Below are positions 48,489 to 58,485 of a stretch of 64,000 nucleotides of DNA, in pieces. The position numbers and the translations under genes were made by a program. The notes under the pieces were generated by a model. The model was not told the origin of the DNA, made no database searches, and saw only the letters and a list, made by a program, of their open reading frames with translations. Position 1 is the stretch's first letter, and every line of letters starts with the position of its first letter. This DNA is from Paraglaciecola sp. MB-3u-78 (GTDB lineage: Bacteria; Pseudomonadota; Gammaproteobacteria; Enterobacterales; Alteromonadaceae), in the NCBI RefSeq assembly GCF_002835935.1, contig NZ_PJCF01000006.1, forward strand, positions 744,001-808,000, written 5' to 3'.

Positions 48489-49027
48489 TATTTACTCGCA
48501 GCTTTTGATAAGGGTTTATCTAGCGTCAATTTCGCCACATTGCGGATCACCTCGGCTATTCCTTGGAGCAGCATGGTAAAAGAAAATAACAAAATTAGGC
48601 TTTTTAACAGAAATACCCCAGGGATACCCCCAGCCTCTTGAGAGGCTTCCATGACCCGCCAAGCTCGCATCACGTAATCAAAACTCACTATGAAGATAAA
48701 AATATTCACTGGCATTAATAAGAATAGGCTGCCAAAAATGTCTACCTTTGCTTGTTTATTAGGGCTGAAGCGGCGATAAAAAATATCGACTCTTACATGG
48801 CCATTAACACGCAAAGTGTGGGCCGCTCCTAATAGAAACACCATACCGTGGAGGTACATCACCGACTCTTGCATCGCTATCCAGCCCAAATTAAATCCAT
48901 ATCTGAGCACTACAATTAGCAAGGTTAATAAAACCATAAACAGCGTAAACCAACTGACCAATCGGCATAAGAAAGCGTTTATTGAATCAATCCACCCCAC
49001 ACTAAAATTGTCTATAAACTGTCGCAT
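48488..49027 (-). CDS. TRAP transporter small permease (DctQ-type)
   Basis: 179 residues with four membrane helices and a DctQ-type core (WFTLFMVLLTLLIVVLRYGF, LHGMVFLLGAAHTLRVNGHV-RVDIFYRR). First gene of the TRAP operon; 284 bp separate it from the divergent TonB receptor at 49312. Confidence 0.92.
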   Translation of the reverse strand: MRQFIDNFSVGWIDSINAFLCRLVSWFTLFMVLLTLLIVVLRYGFNLGWIAMQESVMYLHGMVFLLGAAHTLRVNGHVRVDIFYRRFSPNKQAKVDIFGSLFLLMPVNIFIFIVSFDYVMRAWRVMEASQEAGGIPGVFLLKSLILLFSFTMLLQGIAEVIRNVAKLTLDKPLSKAASK

Positions 49028-49311
49028 ATTTTATGTTTCTTATTCCTTGTCTTCCGTCATGCTGATTAAACTGCGGTAAGGGTGTCAGTATTTGTCGAGT
49101 GTTTTAAGTGTATCTAAAATTTGAAGCCAACATTTGGTTACAATCTCGAATTTTTTAATAGCAAATTACGATTTATTTAGTGCCTCCATTCACGTAAAAT
49201 AAAAATGTTGTTACCAAAATAAATTTGGTGGCTTGACCTCAAGGGAGTTGAAGTTGTGGTGATAGTTTACTTCAATTCCTTATTAAAATAACAAATCTAT
49301 CAGGAATAATA

Positions 49312-51921
49312 ATGAAACATAGCACCATAAAACTCACATTATTAGCCGCAGCCATTTCGAGCAGTATGGCTGTGCACGCACAGTCAGGCGAAATCAGCAA
49401 GGTTGAACGTATACAAGTCACAGGCTCGCATATTAAAAGAACCGATATGGAAGGCCCTTCACCGGTTACCTCTTTATCTGCAGAAGACATTACTAAAACG
49501 GGTGTGACGGACTTAATAGGCTTATTTACTAAGCTGCCAATGGCGGGGCAAGGTACTTTTTCAACCCAAGGCAACAGTAGTGATGGCACCGGTAACGGTG
49601 GTTCAAGTGTATCATTACGAGGTTTGGGCGCAGATTCAACACTCATCCTTGTAAATGGTCGTCGCATTTCTGTTTCCCCTTTTGCAAACGAAATAGACAC
49701 AGCCTTTGTTGATATCAATAACATCCCACTTGCTGCCATTAAACGAGTAGATATATTGAAGGATGGTGCATCGGCTACTTATGGTTCTGACGCAATTGCA
49801 GGCGTTATCAATATCATATTGAGAGATGATTATGATGGTTTGGAAGTTTCTACTAAGCTTGGTGATACGGCCGATGGTGGCGGGAAAGAGTCTAATACTA
49901 GCTTATTGTTCGGTAGCAGTTCAGAAAAATCCAGTCATACTTTTGTACTGGATTATTTTGATCGCGAAGAAATCATTAACGCTGACAGATATTATACCAG
50001 CTCCGCTAACCAAACGGCTTTGAGACCCAATGACCCCTACGTAACAGACGGCAGAAGCTCGTCAGGCTACCCTGGTACTATCGCACTTGCCTCAAACAAC
50101 TCTATTCGCGTTCCAGATACCTTTGGCAATGATGTATGCCCTGCAGAAGACATTGTAGGCACTTTGTGTCGTTATGATTATGGACCTATGAGCTCCACTG
50201 TGCCTGCATCTGAGCGTGTTAGCTTCATGTACATGGGTAAATTTGAAATTAACGATACGCTGCGAGCGTTTATTGAGTTAAATGGGCAAAATTCAAAAAC
50301 CACAATTAGAGGGGCGGCCAGCCCAAGCTTTAATGAGTTGTTTATGTCTGCAGATAACGTAAATCATCCATTTGCCGATGATCCTACAAGTCAATTCTAC
50401 CAGCAAGATTTGACTATGCGTCGTCGTTTAGTTGAAATTGGAAACCGTGAAAAACGCGTCGATTCAGATTATTATCGCAGTGTATTCGGTCTACAAGGTG
50501 AAGTCGCTGGTTGGGATTGGGAAACGGGTTACAGTTATATTAAGAGTGACTCGATTGAACGTGGGGTAAATGGTTTTCCAAACTCTCGTCGTACTCAAGA
50601 AGCTATTGATAGTGGTTTATGGAACCCCTTTGAACCTTCTTCTAATAGCCAAGAAGCCCTTGATTATATAGAAACCCAAACCACCCGATATGGTAAGTCT
50701 ACCAGCAGGTCTTTTGATGGCAAAGTATCTGGTCCTATCCTAGGTATGCCAGCAGGCGAACTTATGCTGGCTGTGGGTGCCGAGTATCGTGAAGAAACCA
50801 TCAGTGATAACCCCGATGACCAGTTCCTTCGCGGTGATGTTTTCGGAACAGAAGCAACACAGGCAAACGGTGCCCGTGATAACACTTCTGTATTCGCTGA
50901 ATTGGCGATCCCAGTGACTGAAACATTCAATATTCAGATAGCAGTGCGTCATGAAGATTATAGTGATTTTGGTACTACTACCGATCCTAAAGTCGCGTTT
51001 ATTTGGACACCGACTGATGAATTATCGGTTCGAGGCTCATATGGAACCGCTTTTCGCGCGCCTTCTTTGAGTCAGATTGGTTTAGGTGTTACAGACGAAT
51101 CACCTAGCTTAGTTGATACTGTGCGATGTGCTGCAGTAGGTAATGTCGATCAAGCCTGTGAACTTTTTGAATACACGGCGCAATTAGCGGGTAACCCTGA
51201 TTTAGGACCAGAAGAGTCTAAGAGTTATAACTTAGGTGTTATTTATGAAGTTACCGACAACATTGATTTTTCTGTAGATTATTATAATTACGATATTGAA
51301 AATGTCATCGGTAAAGATACTCAGTTCGTATTTACGACTCAAGGGAATAACCCTGCGGTTGTTCAGCGTTTGGATACCGGTGTAGCTGGAGACCCGGGCC
51401 AAGTGGAAGTTATTTTTGACCGTTTTGAAAATTTATTTGACCTTAAAACATCTGGATTAGATCTTGATATAGGTTACAAAATGTCAAATGACATGGGTGA
51501 CTTCAAATTCAATTACGTCTTAAACTACGTACTGAACTACGAAGATATTCGTACTGGTGGTCGTATCGATACCCAAGAAGGAGGTTTTGAGCAGCCACAA
51601 GTTCGTTGGACAACTGCTGGATCTTGGGTGAATGGCGACTGGAGTGCAAACTTTGCCATTAACTATATTGGTGAGTTTGAAGAAGATGCTGCTGTGCGTA
51701 CTCGAACAGACGGGACTATTGCACCGGATATCGATGCTATGATAACGGTTGATACGACTGTTAACTATGCAGGCATAGAAAATACAACTCTGACAATAGG
51801 CGTAACCAACCTGTTTAACGAAGAGCCTCCATTTAGTTACAATTCATGGACAGGTTACGTGGCAGGAACGCATAACGCACAGGGAAGATTTGCTTACGCT
51901 CAAGCTACTTATAAGTTTTAA
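49312..51921 (+). CDS. TonB-dependent outer-membrane receptor
   Basis: 869 residues; AGGAA lies about nine bases before the ATG. The signal peptide ends MAVHAQ. TonB-box-like VERIQVTGSHIKRTDMEG is followed by the plug domain (GLGADSTLILVNGRRISVSP, YGSDAIAGVINIILRDDYDG) and a beta-barrel ending YAQATYKF, with the aromatic last residue needed for BAM insertion. It resembles the receptors for oligosaccharides or other large organics of Alteromonadales rather than siderophore receptors, but ligand is unknown. It is divergent from the TRAP operon. Confidence 0.93.
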   Translation: MKHSTIKLTLLAAAISSSMAVHAQSGEISKVERIQVTGSHIKRTDMEGPSPVTSLSAEDITKTGVTDLIGLFTKLPMAGQGTFSTQGNSSDGTGNGGSSVSLRGLGADSTLILVNGRRISVSPFANEIDTAFVDINNIPLAAIKRVDILKDGASATYGSDAIAGVINIILRDDYDGLEVSTKLGDTADGGGKESNTSLLFGSSSEKSSHTFVLDYFDREEIINADRYYTSSANQTALRPNDPYVTDGRSSSGYPGTIALASNNSIRVPDTFGNDVCPAEDIVGTLCRYDYGPMSSTVPASERVSFMYMGKFEINDTLRAFIELNGQNSKTTIRGAASPSFNELFMSADNVNHPFADDPTSQFYQQDLTMRRRLVEIGNREKRVDSDYYRSVFGLQGEVAGWDWETGYSYIKSDSIERGVNGFPNSRRTQEAIDSGLWNPFEPSSNSQEALDYIETQTTRYGKSTSRSFDGKVSGPILGMPAGELMLAVGAEYREETISDNPDDQFLRGDVFGTEATQANGARDNTSVFAELAIPVTETFNIQIAVRHEDYSDFGTTTDPKVAFIWTPTDELSVRGSYGTAFRAPSLSQIGLGVTDESPSLVDTVRCAAVGNVDQACELFEYTAQLAGNPDLGPEESKSYNLGVIYEVTDNIDFSVDYYNYDIENVIGKDTQFVFTTQGNNPAVVQRLDTGVAGDPGQVEVIFDRFENLFDLKTSGLDLDIGYKMSNDMGDFKFNYVLNYVLNYEDIRTGGRIDTQEGGFEQPQVRWTTAGSWVNGDWSANFAINYIGEFEEDAAVRTRTDGTIAPDIDAMITVDTTVNYAGIENTTLTIGVTNLFNEEPPFSYNSWTGYVAGTHNAQGRFAYAQATYKF

Positions 51922-51971
51922 GTATCTAAAAGTACGATTTGTACGCTGACGAGTGTTATCGTGCTGTGAAT

Positions 51972-51997
51972 AAAAGGCGTCATTATGACGCCTTTTT
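51972..51997. terminator. Bidirectional terminator between receptor and bolA
   Basis: AAAAGGCGTCA, a short TT loop, then TGACGCCTTTTT: a perfect stem with A and T tracts serving the two convergent genes. Confidence 0.9.
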
Positions 51998-52316
51998 ACT
52001 GCTCTTTTTTACCTCCTCCCAGACAATTGGGTGATGTGGGATACTCGCCAAACAAACTATGCCATTCTTCTTGGGTGTAAGTATGCAAGGCTAAAGCGTG
52101 AATATCGTTTGCTAACTCTTCTTTTAATACAGAATTAACCGCTCTATGGCGTTTTATAAGGCGCTCCCCAGTAAACATTGGGGTAACAATCACCACCTTA
52201 AAATGGCTCTCTGACCCCGGTGGTACATTATGCATAGCACTTTCATTGATGACTTCAAGGTGTTGTGGATTAAAGTGGCTGAGTAACTTTTTTTCAATAT
52301 TATTTTGAATCTTCAT
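51996..52316 (-). CDS. bolA: BolA-family protein
   Basis: 106 residues. The BolA fold is shown by [20 protein letters not shown], then [34 protein letters not shown] and [14 protein letters not shown]. The conserved His of the FKVVIV region and the RHR motif are present. BolA partners with monothiol glutaredoxins in iron-sulfur handling and affects cell shape under stress. It ends in GGGKKEQ. Confidence 0.92.
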   Translation of the reverse strand: MKIQNNIEKKLLSHFNPQHLEVINESAMHNVPPGSESHFKVVIVTPMFTGERLIKRHRAVNSVLKEELANDIHALALHTYTQEEWHSLFGEYPTSPNCLGGGKKEQ

Positions 52317-52485
52317 ATATTCTCCAAGGTCAAATTACCTTTTATTTTCATAGTATTAATTTTAGCTTTAAAAAGGCAAAGCAACATTTTGCTGTTCACA
52401 AAATTTGTGACTCTGAGCATAACTCATTGACTGTTGACGATATATTTATTGTTGGTTTTCATGTAATAATTTATATGATTTAGCA

Positions 52486-53115
52486 CTAAGGTTGCGCGAT
52501 TTCGTGAATATATCTGAATGTGAGATTGATCCTTGCTCCGAGCACTTTCTTGGTTTTTGCCATGCTGTGTTGCCAATATGTTTGAGTGTTGCCGCTCATT
52601 ATCAACAGACTGCCATGGTGCAAGGGTAGTCTAACCTTGTCTTTAGTGCCGTTGCGGTAAAAGTCTAAATTGCGTGTTTCACCAAAGCTTAATGAGGCAA
52701 TCACAGGTTGATGTCCGAGTTCAGGTTCATTATCTGCATGGCGGCCCATACCATCTTGGCCGTGTCGATATAAATTTGCCAAAACAGAATTAAATGAGCA
52801 ATGGCTGGCATTTTCACACTTTTGTTTCAGTTCGAGTAACATTGGACTCCATGGCAAAGGACGCATGCTCAAATTGGAATATTGATAGCCCGCATTTTTA
52901 TCGCCGTACCACGCTTGTAATCTTGGTACATCATGAGTTTTTCCATATAAGGTGATTTGTTCTTGCCGCCAGTCTAACGACTGCTGTAATGACCGCATCA
53001 TGGCCGTTGCCTCTGTTGGCGGAACAAAATTAGGGTAGTATTTTAGGTTAGCATCTGGCATATCCAGCTGTATTGGCGTGGTATCATATGGTGATTCAAA
53101 CAGTGACTGCTGCAT
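52486..53115 (-). CDS. AlkB-family alpha-ketoglutarate-dependent dioxygenase
   Basis: 209 residues. The double-stranded beta-helix has the iron ligands H and D in GMGRHADNEPELG and the second His in TYWQHSM, with the 2-oxoglutarate Arg in GARINLTFR. LYGKTHDVPRLQAWYG and FNSVLANLYRHGQDG match the substrate-binding lid of ALKBH2/AlkB-like DNA repair enzymes. It oxidatively removes methyl lesions from DNA or RNA. It is divergent from rlmG with 22 bp between start codons. Confidence 0.88.
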   Translation of the reverse strand: MQQSLFESPYDTTPIQLDMPDANLKYYPNFVPPTEATAMMRSLQQSLDWRQEQITLYGKTHDVPRLQAWYGDKNAGYQYSNLSMRPLPWSPMLLELKQKCENASHCSFNSVLANLYRHGQDGMGRHADNEPELGHQPVIASLSFGETRNLDFYRNGTKDKVRLPLHHGSLLIMSGNTQTYWQHSMAKTKKVLGARINLTFRYIHEIAQP

Positions 53116-53137
53116 AACCCATCAGATTTGGACAAAA

Positions 53138-54295
53138 ATGAACACCAGTTTAACGCTTTTAGACAGAAACTTGCAGTTAGTTAGGTATCCACAAGACTTA
53201 CAACATCCGAGTTGGCAAGCATGGGATGCTGCTGATGAATATATAATTGAATATGTTGAACAAAATATTCAAGACCTACAGAATCAATCGGTCAGTATTT
53301 ATAACGATGATTTTGGTGTATTAGCCTGCTGGTTTGCTGCTTCAAAACCTATATGGGTGAGTGATTCTTTTGTGGCAAAACAATCTTGTTTGGTGAATTT
53401 GCAGCAAAATAATATCCTAATTGATGCAGTGACATTTTATGATTCAGTCACACCAGTAGACTCTCCAGCTGAACTCGTTTTACTCAAGATCCCCAAAACC
53501 ACAGCTTTGCTAGAGCAACAATTAATAGACTTACAAGCAAGGGTTACCCCCTCAACTACGGTAATAGCTGCAGGCAAAGCCAACTTAATACAAAAATCTA
53601 CCTTGGCTTTGTTCGAAAAATATTTAGGTCGCACCACCACCTCATTAGCAAAGAAAAAAGCGCGTTTAGTTTTTTGTCAGCCTACGGGAATAAAATCCCA
53701 TTCCAGTCCTTATCCAACTATTTGGTATACCGATAAACCCCGATTTGAAATCAGCAATTTGGCTAACGTGTTCGCCCGTCAGCAATTGGATATTGGCGCA
53801 AGGTTTATGCTCGAACATTTATCCAAATTGGCAAATATGGATAACAAAACAGTGATTGATTTGGGTTGTGGTAACGGTGTGTTGGGGTTATATATCCTTA
53901 ATCAACATAAACAAACTAAGGTAGTGTTTGTTGACGAGTCATATATGGCGGTTGCCTCTGCCAAACATAATGTATTGCTCAATTTGGCTGAAAAAGAGCC
54001 CCAAACTGATTTTATTGTGAACAACTGTCTGGACAACTTCACAAAAAAATCTAAATTTACGGACGTGGATATAGTGCTGTGTAACCCACCTTTTCACCAA
54101 CAAAATGCTATTACTGATCATATTGCTTGGCAAATGTTTAAAGATGCCAAGTCAGTCCTTCAAAATGGCGGGCAGTTGGTTGTGGTGGGTAATCGCCATT
54201 TAGATTACCCAAATAAATTAAAAAGACTGTTTGGCAATGCAACAATAGTTGCAACCAATCAAAAATTTAGTATTTTGTCTGCTACGAAACGTTAG
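53138..54295 (+). CDS. rlmG: 23S rRNA G1835-N2 methyltransferase RlmG-like
   Basis: 385 residues from ATG 53138 (MNTSLTLLDRNLQLVRYPQD, like other RlmG starts). There are two Rossmann-type domains; the second carries the SAM site TVIDLGCGNGVLGLYILNQ and the catalytic NPPFHQ, with VDESYMAV and QLVVVGNRHLDYPNKLKR near the end. It modifies G1835 of 23S rRNA. The frame is open to 53078 but this would overlap the alkB start. Confidence 0.88.
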   Translation: MNTSLTLLDRNLQLVRYPQDLQHPSWQAWDAADEYIIEYVEQNIQDLQNQSVSIYNDDFGVLACWFAASKPIWVSDSFVAKQSCLVNLQQNNILIDAVTFYDSVTPVDSPAELVLLKIPKTTALLEQQLIDLQARVTPSTTVIAAGKANLIQKSTLALFEKYLGRTTTSLAKKKARLVFCQPTGIKSHSSPYPTIWYTDKPRFEISNLANVFARQQLDIGARFMLEHLSKLANMDNKTVIDLGCGNGVLGLYILNQHKQTKVVFVDESYMAVASAKHNVLLNLAEKEPQTDFIVNNCLDNFTKKSKFTDVDIVLCNPPFHQQNAITDHIAWQMFKDAKSVLQNGGQLVVVGNRHLDYPNKLKRLFGNATIVATNQKFSILSATKR

Positions 54296-54312
54296 GCCCT
54301 AGGAATATCACC

Positions 54313-54912
54313 ATGATAAAAACACTTTTTGCCGCATATATTGTCATCGCCTCATCTTTAAGCTTTGCAAAGACTAATGATGATGGTTCACATATTCAAC
54401 CTAACAATTACTACCCTCGCGTGAAAATGGTCACCAGCATGGGTGATATCATCGTTGAATTAGACCGTTCCAGAGCACCCATTACCGTTAATAACTTTTT
54501 GCGTTATGTCGACAAACGCAGTTACGAAGACACCATCTTTCATCGCATCGTGCCTGATTTTGTTGTGCAAGGTGGCGGCTACGATACCGACTTTATAGAA
54601 AAACCAGCATTCGGAAAAATATTTAACGAGTCTGGCAATGGCTTAAAAAATGTAATGTATAACATCACCATGGCAAGACAGAAAGACCCACACTCTGCCA
54701 CTCGGCAATTTTTCTTTAATATGAGTAATAACGACAGCTTGGACCCCGGTAGAGATTGGGGTTACACCGCATTTGGTTCGGTTGTTGAAGGTTATGAAGT
54801 GTTGGATAAAATGGCCGCAGTGAAAACAGATTTCAATCCCAAATATGGCTGGTCAGACGTACCGGTAGAGCAGGTTATTTTGATAAAAGTGATTGTTTTA
54901 CCGCCTGTGTAG
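54313..54912 (+). CDS. Periplasmic cyclophilin-type peptidyl-prolyl isomerase
   Basis: 199 residues. The signal peptide MIKTLFAAYIVIASSLSFA is followed by the cyclophilin domain: VKMVTSMGDIIVELDRSRAP, VNNFLRYVDKRSYEDTIFHR (catalytic Arg in FHRIV), VQGGGYD, then TRQFFFNMSNNDSLD and YTAFGSVVEGYEVLDKMA. It helps fold envelope proteins. It begins 17 bp after rlmG and may be co-transcribed. Confidence 0.92.
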   Translation: MIKTLFAAYIVIASSLSFAKTNDDGSHIQPNNYYPRVKMVTSMGDIIVELDRSRAPITVNNFLRYVDKRSYEDTIFHRIVPDFVVQGGGYDTDFIEKPAFGKIFNESGNGLKNVMYNITMARQKDPHSATRQFFFNMSNNDSLDPGRDWGYTAFGSVVEGYEVLDKMAAVKTDFNPKYGWSDVPVEQVILIKVIVLPPV

Positions 54913-55036
54913 AAAACGTGTTTTTTGCGACAGTAAGACTAAACTCAGTCAGATTAATAATTACGCCAATAATGAAAGTAGCATAACCCCAACATAGATA
55001 CATTTTTTATGCGGGGTACACAAAAAGAGAGAGACA

Positions 55037-57238
55037 TTGAAACATAATAATAACTCAAGTATCAGACCGGTTTTCCGATTGGCATCATTAACTGCCGCCA
55101 TTTCTGTTGCTATTTCTGGATCCCTTTACGCGCAGCAACAAACCACAGATGAAGACAGTAACGACCGGATCGAATCTATAACTGTGACCGCCACCAAACG
55201 TTCACAAGTGATCTACGAAGTGCCTCTTTCCATCAGTGCTTTCAGCGGCGAAGCGCTTGCAGCCCAAGGTATTAGTGATCTTACTGATGTAGGAAAATTT
55301 GTTCCTAACCTTAACGTGACAGGTTTTTCAGCCGGACATACCTCTTCAGCCAACCCTTTTATTCGTGGCATTGGTCTGCAAGACCATTTGATCACCACTG
55401 ATCCCGGTGTCAGCGTCTATGTTGATGGCGTTTATTTGGGACGTCAGGTAGGTCAAAATTGGAACCTAAATAATATTGAACGTATTGAAGTATTGCGTGG
55501 CCCACAAGGCACACTTTATGGTAGAAATTCTATTGGTGGTGCCATCAATATCATCACCAAACAGCCCGATGCTGATGCGCTAACCAAAGTAGGTGTTCAG
55601 GTGGGAACGCGGGGTCGTATTAAGGCCGATGTGTTCGTTAATAGAGCCCTTAGCGATTCACTTTCGTTTAACTTTAATGCCGGATATAACGCTCGTGATG
55701 GCTTAGGCGAATTTATAAACGTCCCTGATGCAGAGTATGACGTAGGTGAAACCAAAGAATTGTACGGACGCCTATCGGTTAAATATACTCCCAACGATGA
55801 TTTTAGTGTGGTGTTGACCGCTGATGCCAATGACGGTGAAGGCGGCCTGAGACCTTACACTACCCTGATTGATGAAGTCCCCACAGGTGCCTATTACACC
55901 GGTATGCGTTTTGGCTCACCCACACCAGTAGGACCGCTACGTAATACTGACGTAGCGGCTGACCCTTATGACAATGCAACGGGCACCAAAGAAGTCACTA
56001 CCGTTAGCAATGAAGCGCGAGGATTATCTATTACGGCAGACTGGAGTCTATCGGATACCTTGTCGACTAAAGCCATAGTGAGTCATCGCACCTCCGAGTA
56101 CAAAGCCGGTTTAGATGATGACGGCACCATATTTGCGTTAGATCACTATCCTGAAAAAGGAGATGCTGATCAGACTTCGATAGAGTTGCAATTAAACGGC
56201 TATTATGACGAATTTGACTTTGTCTCCGGCATATATTGGTTTAATGAAGAAGGCAGTAATCGTCAAGGAGCAGACTCTAGTTTTAATGGAGGTGGCAATT
56301 TATTAGAGCTTGATCAAGAAACAACCAGCCGTGCAGTCTTTGTTAACTTAGGTTATGGCGTGACAGACTCCCTGCGTATTTCTGGCGGTGTGCGTTATAC
56401 CAAAGATGAAAAAGAAGCCACAGCAAACGTGGGTATTGGTCCCTTCACCTCAGAAGATGACTGGAATGAACTTAGCTTTGAACTATCGGCGAGTTATACC
56501 TTAGAAAATGGTCTTAATTTATACACAAGTGTACAAAGCGGTTATCAATCAGGTCAGTTTCCCGCTCGTCCTTTTTGCCTCTTTGGCGACCCCGAATGTT
56601 TTGTTGCATCAGATAATATCACTGCAGTTAACTACGAAGTGGGCTTAAAAGGCCAGGTTACCGATAATTTCAGTATGAGTGTTGCAGTGTTCAATACTGA
56701 ATACAAAGATTTACCTTATCAAGTTAGCACCACTTCTGAAGGTGGGTTTGATACTAGTAATCTAGTGGTTGAACAAACATCACGAGGAATAGAGTGGGAA
56801 AGTACGCTCTATTTTAGTGATAATTTCAAAGTACATACCAGCCTTGGTTATATGGATGTAGACGTTACTGAACAAGATGGGGTTAAACCTGTAGCACCGT
56901 TGACTCCAGACCTAACCGCATCAATCAGCCCATCATACGAGTTTGAGTTGGCTGGTGGCGCGAGTATTAGTAGTAGAATAGATTATTCGTTTCGCAGTGA
57001 CATGTACGGAGAGCCGAGTGCTGATCCGGGGCGCTTGACTGAAATTGACAGCCGAGAACTGGTTAATATTAATGTTGCTTACTCCCCAGCTCAAGGTGAC
57101 TGGAAAGTGGCCTTATACGGTAAGAACATTTTTGACGAGCGTTATGACAATGCCCGTCTAAATACCGGTGACTATATACTGCGGGTTTTAAGCAATGATG
57201 CCAGTGAATTTGGTGTTAGGTTTAATACTCAGTTTTAG
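55037..57238 (+). CDS. TonB-dependent outer-membrane receptor
   Basis: 733 residues from a TTG start preceded by AGAGAGAG; no in-frame ATG fits. The signal peptide ends SGSLYAQ. TonB-box-like RIESITVTATKRSQ is followed by the plug (VYVDGVYLGRQVGQNWNLNN, VLRGPQGTLYGRNSIGGAIN) and a barrel ending EFGVRFNTQF. The RGPQGTLYGRNS motif places it in the FyuA/BtuB-like, often sugar- or xenobiotic-associated receptor class of marine bacteria. It is followed by a terminator. Confidence 0.93.
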   Translation: MKHNNNSSIRPVFRLASLTAAISVAISGSLYAQQQTTDEDSNDRIESITVTATKRSQVIYEVPLSISAFSGEALAAQGISDLTDVGKFVPNLNVTGFSAGHTSSANPFIRGIGLQDHLITTDPGVSVYVDGVYLGRQVGQNWNLNNIERIEVLRGPQGTLYGRNSIGGAINIITKQPDADALTKVGVQVGTRGRIKADVFVNRALSDSLSFNFNAGYNARDGLGEFINVPDAEYDVGETKELYGRLSVKYTPNDDFSVVLTADANDGEGGLRPYTTLIDEVPTGAYYTGMRFGSPTPVGPLRNTDVAADPYDNATGTKEVTTVSNEARGLSITADWSLSDTLSTKAIVSHRTSEYKAGLDDDGTIFALDHYPEKGDADQTSIELQLNGYYDEFDFVSGIYWFNEEGSNRQGADSSFNGGGNLLELDQETTSRAVFVNLGYGVTDSLRISGGVRYTKDEKEATANVGIGPFTSEDDWNELSFELSASYTLENGLNLYTSVQSGYQSGQFPARPFCLFGDPECFVASDNITAVNYEVGLKGQVTDNFSMSVAVFNTEYKDLPYQVSTTSEGGFDTSNLVVEQTSRGIEWESTLYFSDNFKVHTSLGYMDVDVTEQDGVKPVAPLTPDLTASISPSYEFELAGGASISSRIDYSFRSDMYGEPSADPGRLTEIDSRELVNINVAYSPAQGDWKVALYGKNIFDERYDNARLNTGDYILRVLSNDASEFGVRFNTQF

Positions 57239-57257
57239 TTTAGTCATAGAGTAATCT

Positions 57258-57287
57258 AAATAAGCGACCTTAAGTGGTCGCTTATTT
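57258..57287 (+). terminator. Terminator after TonB receptor
   Basis: AAATAAGCGACC, a six-base loop, GGTCGCTTATTT with further T residues, 20 bp past the receptor stop. Confidence 0.88.
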
Positions 57288-57449
57288 ATTTGTTAGGGAA
57301 AAGTGGTTAATTTGTCTGAGGTATCCACTCAAATAACGTTGTTTCGTCTGCACTACTTTTAATAACCTTATCAACCCTTTATAACTAAAGAACCCTATCT
57401 GAACTCTATCTGGACAGTCACATTAATTCAGCCAGTTATATTTCATGAG

Positions 57450-58320
57450 TTAATAAGCGTGTTTAATTCCTGAATATGCATCGTTAATTTGAATTGGCGA
57501 GCTTTTAGTCGAGGGTAAGTCAAAAGCATCGGCCGCGCGGCGGGCGCTATCGCTTACTGGCTTCCTTGCCAGTTTTGACTCGAATCCCTTCGAGCCAGTT
57601 ACTCTTTTTTCTATAGCAAAAAAAGAGTAACCAGAAAAACGCCGCTCGAGGGCAATGCTCTTCATCCGATTATTTTATGAATTAAGCAGGTCGCGATGAT
57701 CCGCTCCCGGCGGTACATCACTTAATTGGCTATCCCTGCCAATTACCCCACTGAATTCACAAAATAATCGGCGAGCCTTGAGTCGAGGGTAAATCAAAAG
57801 CATCGGCCGCGCGGCGGGCGCATTACCGGCTCAGGGGTTTGAATGGCTTCGTCAAAATTAACGTGTGTGTCCTGTTAATTTTATTAGCTGGCCCAGAAGG
57901 GGGGAATGCCATGGACGGCATGAATACAAGACGACGAAACCATGTGTTCTAACCGATAATCACATAGGCACCCAACGTAAAAAGACAAGATAATCTATCT
58001 CGTCAACATTAGCTTTGGTGGCACCGCCACTGCTTTTCCGCCTTTAAAGTTTCAGCACAAAAAGACTTATTTTAGGGGCAAACGACAGGGAAGTCGTTTG
58101 AGTGGAAGTTGGAGGGACTCATTTGGAACGACCCTAAAATAAGTCTTTTTGTGCGGTTAAAAACTTTAGTAGCGAGCGGCCTTTTTTGCTTACTTTTTTT
58201 GGCTGTAGCAAAAAAGTAAGTTGAACGAAGGGATTCGTTTGAAAAAAGGCCAGAATAACGTACGCGTAACGTATAAGAATACCTGCGTGTTCAGCTTCGT
58301 TGAAAACAGTTGGCAACTAC
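57450..58320. repeat. Composite repeat region, direct repeats and nested hairpins
   Basis: A 52-bp direct repeat (57496-57547 and 57770-57821, three mismatches) contains CGGCCGCGCGGCGGGCG. Between the copies lies an inverted pair around CCGATTATTTT. A hairpin with arms GTTACTCTTTTTT is at about 57598-57635, and a similar one with CTTACTTTTTTT at about 58183-58220. GCACAAAAAGACTTATTTTA at 58055 pairs perfectly over 23 bp with 58132-58154. No protein family is recognisable; frames here are low-complexity. Function unknown. Confidence 0.75.
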
Positions 58321-58349
58321 ATGAGCACCCATTGTTGTTTGAGATTAAC

Positions 58350-58474
58350 TTATTCATCACCAGTATCGGTTAATATAAAGCATTCATTTCCAGTGTTTTC
58401 TAAATTCACCGATAGCGGTGAATTAATTTGACACTGGAGGTTTCTTGTCTATAATCACTGATAACGGTGATTAT
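58350..58474 (+). promoter_or_regulatory. Operator-like palindromes before the hipBA-like operon
   Basis: AATTCACCG-ATAG-CGGTGAATT at 58403-58424 and ATAATCAC-TGATAACG-GTGATTAT at 58451-58474 share the core TCAC(C/T)GATA(G/A)CGGTGA. A third, weaker match (TCACCAGTATCGGTTA) lies near 58356-58371. The second ends 11 bp before the HTH start codon. They are probably binding sites for the HTH protein encoded next, allowing self-repression. Confidence 0.75.
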
Positions 58475-58485
58475 GAGTAAGTGAT

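Noticed and set aside
57450-57665. 71-codon Ser/Arg/Ala-rich frame in the repeat island
   Set aside because: It coincides with direct repeats and hairpins; such frames are a by-product of the repeat composition.
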